Shown in pieces: positions 56,643-64,000 of a DNA stretch of 64,000 nt (the first letter of the stretch is position 1; the number at the start of each line of letters is the position of its first letter). Under the pieces are notes generated by a model that was not told the origin of the DNA, did not search any database, and saw only the letters and a program-made list of their open reading frames with translations. The translations under genes and the position numbers were made by a program. The stretch comes from Pseudovirgaria hyperparasitica. Its lineage: Eukaryota > Ascomycota > Dothideomycetes > Acrospermales > Acrospermaceae. The DNA lies in the NCBI RefSeq assembly GCF_010093815.1, contig NW_022985570.1, positions 211,968 through 275,967 on the forward strand, in the 5' to 3' direction.

Positions 56643-58439
56643 GACGAATAAAGTCTGCAAAGGCCCTAAACACTGCTCGTGGAGTGAAGATAGTGACGCG
56701 ATCCCAAGATAAAGTTATTGGGGACAGCAGGTGGGCGACATATTTATGTGAAGCCATCATCGAGGGCTGTAGAATGAATTTGATGTTGTCGAGATGGCGT
56801 GCTTGTCGTAACATGGGCTGGACCCGGTGAAGCCGGGAAAAACAGCGCCATGCTACGCCGTGATAGGCTCGAGTCCGGCGTGTGGCTCATGGGTGGAATA
56901 GACTAGTGTAGACTAGTGTATGCCAGGCCGATTAGGGAGAAGCCTCCCTAGATATGGCAGCTAAGGCGTTTAGAAATGCCTGCTACAGCATCCCAAAGGT
57001 CGATCTGCCGAGTCTTCTTGTCGTCTAGAAGCTCTCTTGTCAATGCTTATGGCTGCAATAGTCCCACATCTTACCACAAGGGCTGAGCCATCGGGTCTAC
57101 CATTCCAGCTTATCATTGGCTTTTCTTCGTCGTCAGAGAAGAATTACACAGATTGTTGTACCCTAAAAGTAGCCCTGTTGGACCCAGACCCCCGGTATAC
57201 TACTGTTTGTCGCCCATGCTGCCGTGCATGCAGTCTTACTCAGATATCTGACTACGGCGGGATTCTTGAAGTACGGGGTCTAGCATGTATGCACTGCGAA
57301 TATCTCGAATTTCATTTGCGTTTTACTTTGCCATCATGTCTTTGGATAGCATGGTCGACTCACTGATCTGTATGGCCTTCTTGGTCATGTTGTGCATCGA
57401 GTCCACGACATAAATTACAGAAGTGCTTGAACGTACCTCCAACCAACCTCATCACATCTTACTAAGCTTCCAGTACATGAGATAGTTCAAGCAAAGATAG
57501 CGAGATGCTGCCTCGTTTCTTGTCCAAGGTATGATAACATTTTCTACCTTAGGTATCAGATCTGATACTTTACGTCCTTACCACCACTCTACTATAGAAT
57601 AATGGGTAGTGAGAGTTATACCTTTACTTCAATTCACGACCATGAGTCCAGACGACTGAGAGATGCACAAACTCCAATCTTTGAACATATCCGTTCGCGA
57701 CCTTTGAGACTAATATTTATTCTCGTACTACAGTGGCCCCTGATATCCAAGGCATCTGGGATTACTACTAAACTTCACCATCACGTAGCATATTACAAAC
57801 TTCAGACGCCGGCTGCTACGGTCTGAACTAGGCAGATTCCTTGCCTTAGAGATCATTTCCCCCCTGACTGTTCTCTCTACCCTAGACCTTTGTCTTACCC
57901 TCGCAAGACATGCAATATAAGGCGCTGTCTAGATGGCGAGTAAACTAAGTATAATAATGCTTCTTGTCCTACGATTGGACAAGGAGATCCATTGCTTGTA
58001 GTGTTTCATTGCTGTTACGATGAGCTTAGAGGGGTTGGTCGTGCTGCAGCTGCAAGTTTGCGATAAGGTAGATTAGCAGACTTTATAGCAGGGACGATAA
58101 TCAGACGATCACAAGAAGTATTAATGTAGCGGATGCAAAGAAGTCTTTGTGACCCTACAAATATTACATAAAACTTTTGGGGCCTCTGTTTCTATGAAAG
58201 CAAGACTTTTAGGTGAAGAGACTTTTCTAATACTTCAGAGCTCAAAGGGAATAGTAAAAAGGACACACGCTTTCGAATTCAACAATGACATTGTGAGATG
58301 GGTTATTCACAATGAATAGCTTGTAGGTCGACCTGTTCATGGAAATGATGTATGCAGCGGAGGGTATCTCGTCCGTTTAGATTAAGTGATCGCATGGTAT
58401 GCTCCGAGTCCTCTTTCCCAAAATGATATCTCATGTGTC
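56643..58439. other. Noncoding interval
   Basis: About 1.8 kb between the transporter start and the end of the C2H2 gene. Short direct repeats (TAGACTAGTGTA at about 56898-56921) are present. Open frames at 57.0-57.8 kb carry no motif. No RNA gene was seen. Confidence 0.55.
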
Positions 58440-59246
58440 TCACCGCCTCCCATGCTGACTCCTCATATGTCGATCGCAATTGTCTTTCCTACTAAATCCT
58501 CTAAGGGCATAGTTGCAAGGTGGATATTCGCAGAGGTGCACACCCCTCAGAGCAGTAGTACCCTGAGTATTAATAGAGTGTTTAGCATCTTTATGGCGCT
58601 TGAGATCTCTATTTTGGGCGAACGAACGGCCACAGCCAAGGATGTCGCACTTGTGAGGGCGGGTGTGTTTTCGCATGTGTTTACTGTGATCACGTTTGTA
58701 TCAATTTTAAGCTTTCAAAGCTTTGAGTGACGATGGAACTTACTTGAGCTGGTGTCCCTTAGCGAATTTTTCGTCACACTCGGTACATATGTACTGTTGT
58801 GCCACGTTCAGTGCGTTAGAGACGACAGACACGGCTGAGCTTTCTACCGAGAAGGGGATACCCGAGTTTTCTGTTGATGAGCATGTGTGAGAACCGGTAA
58901 TATGCGGTTGGGAGATCTCTTGGAACTGTTGTGGATACACTATTCCATCTGTACCACTGGAGAGGCACTCGTTGACCTGGTGGCTGCTGTTGGTGGAAAA
59001 GCCCACAGCATTCAGCGTAAGGGATGACAGGTGGGCTTCATCGATGCGAGGTTGTTCCCAATCGTGGCCATCGCTTAGTAGTGGAAGTTCTGTGTATGGC
59101 ACCAGGATCTGCGGGTCAACAGGTAATTCTCCGTGGTGAGTGTCACAGGTGGATTCGTGCGTAACCCGGTCGAACGATGTTGAGAGAACGTCCGTGGCAG
59201 CCTTGCCGTTATATTCATCGGACATTTGAGAGACTATTGAAGGCAT
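58440..59246 (-). CDS. C2H2 zinc-finger transcription factor
   Basis: Minus-strand exons 59246-58744 and 58683-58440 (60-nt intron, GTAAGT donor) encode 248 aa. The intron interrupts the first finger: CTECDEKFAKGHQL joins NKHMRKH in phase, giving C-x2-C-x12-H-x3-H. A second finger (CDILGCGRSFAQNRDLKRH, ending KDAKH) and a third, longer one (CEYPPCNYALRGFSRKDN, then CDRHMRSQH) follow to the C-terminus. The first 150 residues are acidic and Ser/Thr-rich with no domain, a plausible regulatory or activation region. This layout (disordered N-terminus, C-terminal finger array) is common in uncharacterised fungal regulators. No target can be inferred. An alternative start is the ATG at 59225. Confidence 0.85.
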
Positions 59247-61335
59247 TTTTAGTGAATTGGTTACTTGTAGTATGCCGCTGAGGAGGCTGCTCTCTTACCT
59301 TCAACAGTTGCAGTAAGGAGATATAAGAATATAGCAAGACTGTGGAATCATGATCGACAACCTTCTGCACCGCCTGGAAGACTCAGAGGTCACCGCCAAT
59401 TTCGCGTGCCAGCAAATTCGAGGAACAGACAGAGGACTAGAGGGCCTCAAGCCGACGTGAGTCAAAGGATGTCTCATGAGCTGGAGCATTCGGCTACAAT
59501 AACCAATGATCTTGACCCCTTTACAGCAACCGGAGATAAAATGCTTCGATTGTGGTAATAGTGTATGCAGACAAGAACAATGATACCAGGGGTCTGCAGG
59601 AACAAGGCAACATCTTGCGCCAGGGGACAGGGTAGGGAACTTGGCACATCACTATGCCCTGCCACCATGTGCTCAGCCTTGGACGACCAGGGACTGTGTA
59701 TATACTTGCGTAAGTAAGCTGCCACGTGCGTAAAACTTATCTGAAAAACTGTATGGTAACTGCCGACCGACGGAGGTAGTCCTCAGCAGAGCGTGGCTCG
59801 TAAAACTACAGCAAAGGAAAGTCTAGGCTCGCATGTAGTGAAGAGGCCTATGAATGCGGTGAGTTGTGGTTGTGCTGATCTATAGCCAGGGTGCCAGGCT
59901 CTGAACAATGCTGTCGGAAAGGAATGAATGAGTTGATGATCGATCATGAAGCCAAAAAGAATAGAAGGGTGTTATAGAAACTAGTCAAAAGGTAGAACAC
60001 CTGTTATAAGGTCCTGAGATTATCTACTACCCGATTCTATACGCTCAGCCCGGAGTGAGCCAAACATGTGAAATGTGCATTGAACTTTCTATCACCTCAT
60101 ACAGAGGAGTCCAATTGGTTAATGCCCCAAGACACCTCCTTGTTTAGTTCTGGATCAGATCCAATGACAATGTATGATAGATTCGAGGCAGATATTGAAC
60201 ATATGAGACATAGATGGTGAGCCTTACTTGGTTCCCGGCTGGCCAGTGTTAGGATGGAAGCTATGGTCTCCTCGTAAGAGCAACACTGACTTGACTTGAT
60301 ATTCCCAAAGAAAAGGTGCGCGACGCCGAGAAGCTGCAATCAAAGTCTCGAGACTACATGAGGAGACAAGAATTGGCCGATCGCAGGGCTGGCGTTTATC
60401 ACAATGGGGGGCATTTGGGAGGAGATGAGTTACTGCAGCCAGGGCCCAGGGGGCAGTGCGACGACAGCTACGCCATAGCCCATCAGATCCAATGCATGAG
60501 AATGAGCGGAATTAGTGCTGCAGGTGAGATTCAGCCCCTTCTTCGTCGAGCAAATTGATACACAGGCACTTGCTGCAGAGATGGAAACCAAAAAAAAAGG
60601 GTGTAGGAGCAGTGGTGATGAAGCAACAGAAGTGATGTTGAGGCTATACATATTTTTTGGAGCCTCCCCACATTAATGCGCCATGTGATTGGGCAGCAAG
60701 TAGCTCGCTCGCGCTAATTGTTTCATTCATCTTTAGATAACCAGCCTCCAAGAAGTAGGCCAGGAATGGGACGGCCGGACCGAGATTGGAATATGAATAT
60801 GGCATACGACATACAGTATACTTGGTATGGGCGAGTATTGAGTCGTTGATCTCAATCTACTTGTGGAGAGATACACTCTTATGGTCTCACCTTCTGAACT
60901 GTAAGATCAGCGGTATCTGGGCGGCAGCATTGACTTGGCAGCGCTCGCGTCCTTCATGTTCAGATCAACATATTTCGTGTCATCGTAGCTACTAGTATGC
61001 CTGTCAATATTAGGAACAAGAGCCTTATTCTAGGAGAGAACCGAATTGACCTGTTGCAGGTAGCCCACAACATGTCCCGCTACAATCGTACGTCTGTACA
61101 AGTGGCCCTCCGCCGTCTTCTGTAGAAATATCGCCTGTCAGGCAACTCACAGAGAAGTCCTCAGTTCGTCAGTCCCGGCCACACGATGGTTCAGGATCCA
61201 GATATGTCTGTGGACGATTCGCTCAAAGTTTGCACCAGACGTTTTCTTGACTGTACAATTAAGGGAAATTTCAGCGTGCTAAATTTACACAGGTTACAAG
61301 CCATCCTCTATACTTCCTTCGTACGCGATTTTTCT
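59247..61335. other. Noncoding interval
   Basis: About 2.1 kb upstream of the C2H2 gene and downstream of the MPP-beta gene. I found no supportable gene, tRNA or repeat. The open frames here are short and featureless. Confidence 0.55.
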
Positions 61336-62975
61336 CTATGAAATGTTGAGACTCATGTTTCCACGGATACGCTGGTAATCGAAGAGACCTTCAATCTTGC
61401 CGACGGCCGAGATGGCCAGGTCGCGGTCCCATAATCTTCTGCGAGCAAATTCCATAACGTCGTTCGCTGTAATCTGTCCGACAACACGCTCGACCTCCTC
61501 GGGGCTTAGACGCCGACCGGTAGTAATAATTTGCCTGCCAATATCTTCGGCTACAGCAGTAGTCCCGTCAAGGGACAGGAGAATCGAGGCCTTGAGCTGA
61601 GCCTTAGCACGCTCGACTTCGGCTTCTGAGACCTGGTAAGAAAGGCGACACCACTCCTTCAACGTGAAGTGGACAAGGTCGTCGAGGCGGTCGAATTGGT
61701 CAGAAACAAGGTAGATACCCCAAAGACTTGATCAAGCGTTAGCGGACAAGGCACCCTTGCGGCAAGATGGACTTACCCAGTGTCACTGTAGCTGGTTGAG
61801 AAGCTCATGAAGCTGTTTGCGAGACGCCACTGGTGCATAAAAGTGCTTAATTTACTGCCGAGATATGGAGAGTTGCCCATGGCCCGATCCCAGTTACCGA
61901 CAATAGCCTGCGTGACAAGTCCGGTAAAGTAGTCGTCGTCCTTCCAGCTAACGCCTTCGACAGCGAGAGCAATGTTGGCGGTGGGCAAAGTGTCATCGCG
62001 AATACGGACTTCTGAGCCAACAAAGTCGGGCTTGGCTTTTTGAATAGCGGGATGAGCTCCAGTTGCAGATGGAGAAGTAGGAACGTTTGCAAAGTATTTT
62101 TCGGCAAGTTTTACGAGTTCCTGATGGGGAATGCCGCCGGCACCCACGAGAACCATGCGATCAGCAGTGTAATTGGTTTTGATGTAACTGGTGAGATCAT
62201 CGCGCGAGATGCTCTCGATGTTCTCCTTTGGACCCAAGATGGTGCGGCCTAAAGGCTGTCCTTGGAAAGCGGTGGCGTGCAAGTGATCAAATACGACTTC
62301 CTCTAATTGTTTGTCGACCTCTTCTTGCTCCCTAAGGATTACATCGCGCTCTCTCTCGATGGCGCTTGGCTCGAGCTTCGAGTTTTGGAGGATGTCGGAG
62401 AGGATGTCCACCGTCTGAGGAACGTCAGAGTTGAACGACTTGGCGAAATAAACGGTATTTTCGCGCTATAAAAAGATCAGAGACGTTTTGCCGGCCGTTC
62501 GTTGCAGATCCACTGACAGATGTGTATGCATTGAGGTGACCACCCATGTTTTCGATCTCCAGCTCTAGCTGTTGTTGAGTGCGTTTTTGCGTGCCCTGTA
62601 TGCTCCAATTGATTAACCATAATTCTTTCAATCTTTCGGAGTATACGCACCTTGAAAGCAAGATGCTCAAGAAAGTGTGCAGTGCCATTGGTCTTGTCTG
62701 TCTCTGCGCGGCTTCCAGCATCAATCCAAACACCAACAGTCGAGGTCTGCGCCCATGGAGAGTGTTCAGTCGCAATCTATGGATCCCATCAGTATGATAT
62801 TAATCAACTATGATCCAGGCTGATTCACCGTGAAGCCGTTGCTCAAAGTCGTGCTTTCCGTGATGGCTCCGTGACTGACAGGTGATGCAAACGCTCTTTG
62901 AGGCCGAATCGCGCTGAGAGCAGCTTTACTCCGGACAGCTTGCTTGAGATTGAGAGCGAGCCGCCTTGATGCCAT
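61336..62975 (-). CDS. MAS1: Mitochondrial processing peptidase, beta subunit
   Basis: The catalytic subunit of matrix MPP, which removes presequences from imported proteins; in fungi it may also serve as complex III core protein I. Five minus-strand exons (62975-62829, 62776-62651, 62595-62518, 62465-61777, 61726-61336) encode 476 aa; introns are 50-55 nt. A mitochondrial presequence opens the protein ([20 protein letters not shown]). The inverse zinc motif HFLEH lies at 83-87 (H83, E86, H87), with the distal Glu near 163 in [13 protein letters not shown], so the catalytic site is intact. [15 protein letters not shown] and the Gly-rich loop follow. The end reads [18 protein letters not shown]. 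An intact zinc site marks the active beta subunit rather than MPP-alpha or a Qcr2-type subunit. Confidence 0.94.
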
Positions 62976-63269
62976 GGCGACAATATGTGCGGATGAGATG
63001 GACGTGGGAGGTGGTGAGGATCGGGGTGATGGCCAAAAAGTCGAGCTCCCGTATGGAGGTCCGCTGTCGAGTGGTGAGGCTCAAGCAGATTTGCTAAGCG
63101 TAGCTCATTGACCAATGGGATTGCAGACGTACTAATAATCCCCAGCCGAGGAAGCTACAGTGTGGCCGGCTCATCAACATCGATACCTCGAACACCAGGA
63201 ACCAGGATACATCCTCTCCACGCTACCAATCTACCTCCGTGGGCATCGTAAACTCGTCAAGAACTTACT
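62976..63269. promoter_or_regulatory. Divergent promoter, MPP-beta and SDH4
   Basis: 294 bp separate the two start codons, both of nuclear genes for mitochondrial proteins. A CCAAT-type box occurs on the reverse strand (ATTGG reads at 63111-63120 as CCAATGGG on the + strand), which could be a HAP-complex site (inference). Confidence 0.5.
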
Positions 63270-63945
63270 ATGGCTACGCTCGCACGTCCTATGGCATTGC
63301 GCCAGGCTCTCCGCGCTCTGCCTAAGCCTTCACATGTCGCGTTCAGACCGTGCAGCACTCTCATCCAACGACCACTTCAGCAGCATTTCGTCAAGCAAGC
63401 TCTCCAGAACACGACCAAGGCTGTGGGATTCCATGCAACTATTCAAAGATCCATCCTCCCACCCGAACCTCAAACAGTGCTGGGCACGGTGAACGACCCC
63501 GCTCCAGTTCCCACTCCGTCGCCAACACATGGTAATTATCACTGGTCTTTCGAGAGGTATATAACTCATATTTCAATACATACTGCGCTAACTGAATACA
63601 AAAGACTTATTTCTGCCGGCCTCATTCCCCTGACAATTGCCCCATTTGTCGGAGGATCGCTCAATCCGACCCTTGACGCTGTCTTCTGCGCGACCATGCT
63701 CGTCCACTCGCATATTGGATTCCAGTAGGCGAACATTCGGATACGCCTATACAGCAGCATACACTAACCAAGCATACAGAGCCATTCTCATCGATTATAT
63801 TCCTATAAAGCGCATGCCGGGCGTGCGGAAATTCTTCATGTGGTTATTAAATGCTGCTACCGTCGTAGTAGGCATTGGCTTGTACGAATTTGAGACCAAC
63901 GACGTTGGCGTGACGGAGGCCATTAAGAAGCTATGGCACGCATAG
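63270..63945 (+). CDS. SDH4: Succinate dehydrogenase membrane anchor subunit (CybS)
   Basis: Anchors complex II in the mitochondrial inner membrane and takes part in haem b and ubiquinone binding. Exons 63270-63556, 63605-63724 and 63780-63945 (introns 48 and 55 nt, with CTAAC branch sites) give 190 aa. A long basic, Ser/Gln-rich presequence (about residues 1-55) precedes the mature start HATIQRSILPPEPQ. The family core is GNYHWSFERLISAGLIPLT, then a Gly/Pro turn. LVHSHIGFQ carries the candidate haem-ligand His and LIDYIP the quinone-site Asp-Tyr. Three hydrophobic spans are present. The last exon ends in AIKKLWHA, matching other fungal SDH4 proteins. Confidence 0.93.
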
Positions 63946-64000
63946 ATTGTATAATTAAGGGTATATCACAGTCAATACAAGTTATTTTGTAATCACGCCA

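Noticed and set aside
1-64000. CRISPR arrays, operons, phage or insertion sequences
   Set aside because: The sequence is eukaryotic with spliceosomal introns; no regularly spaced repeats or bacterial elements were seen.

Overview
The window is nuclear DNA from a filamentous ascomycete (Pezizomycotina). The evidence is many short GT-AG introns (about 48-80 nt) with CTAAC/CTGAC-like branch sites, fungus-restricted families (Zn2Cys6 regulator, HET-domain relic, fungal permeases) and an AT-rich block mutated in the manner of repeat-induced point mutation (RIP). The class cannot be fixed from the sequence alone; a dothideomycete-like genome is a guess.

Layout. 1-5.4 kb is RIP-degraded repeat DNA with one readable remnant, the chromodomain end of a Gypsy-type retrotransposon, and a clean 140-bp solo LTR flanked by a 5-bp target duplication. 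5.5-10.2 kb holds UBA4 (tRNA thiolation/urmylation), a broken conserved fungal gene and a seven-span membrane protein. 12-20 kb carries three same-strand permeases (one APC amino-acid/choline-type, two ACS/Dal5-type MFS) separated by 1-2 kb of noncoding DNA. 21-31 kb is a housekeeping block: a terminal-inverted-repeat element directly upstream of cytosolic/mitochondrial valyl-tRNA synthetase, a TMA23-like nucleolar G-patch protein, a TPR/F-box/LRR protein (Dia2/Pof3 type) and the spliceosome-associated CTNNBL1 homologue. 31-37 kb has two alpha/beta hydrolases and an MCT-type MFS transporter. 37.6-42.6 kb holds a Zn2Cys6 regulator divergent from an L-rhamnonate dehydratase, which suggests a sugar-catabolism regulatory pair. 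43-46.4 kb has an unusual thioredoxin with a membrane tail and UAP1 (UDP-GlcNAc synthesis). 46.4-51 kb is gene-poor, with a HET-domain pseudogene and a small secreted cysteine-rich protein. 51-59 kb holds folylpolyglutamate synthase, an AsaB/CmcJ-like oxygenase-family protein, an aromatic/neutral amino-acid transporter and a C2H2 regulator. 61.3-64 kb has two mitochondrial genes on one shared promoter: the beta subunit of the processing peptidase and the SDH4 anchor of complex II.

I do not see a novel defence, CRISPR or biosynthetic-cluster system. The points most worth checking are: (i) a likely non-AUG-initiated mitochondrial presequence on valyl-tRNA synthetase, with a MITE-like element forming its promoter; (ii) two introns that appear to use GC-AG splice sites; (iii) the intact solo LTR inside RIP-mutated DNA; (iv) a thioredoxin fused to a Gly-rich, SHP-box-like tail with a C-terminal membrane segment; (v) the small secreted protein beside a dead HET gene; (vi) the regulator/rhamnonate dehydratase pair.

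Exon boundaries were placed by hand from reading frame, splice signals and family conservation. They have not been confirmed by transcripts.
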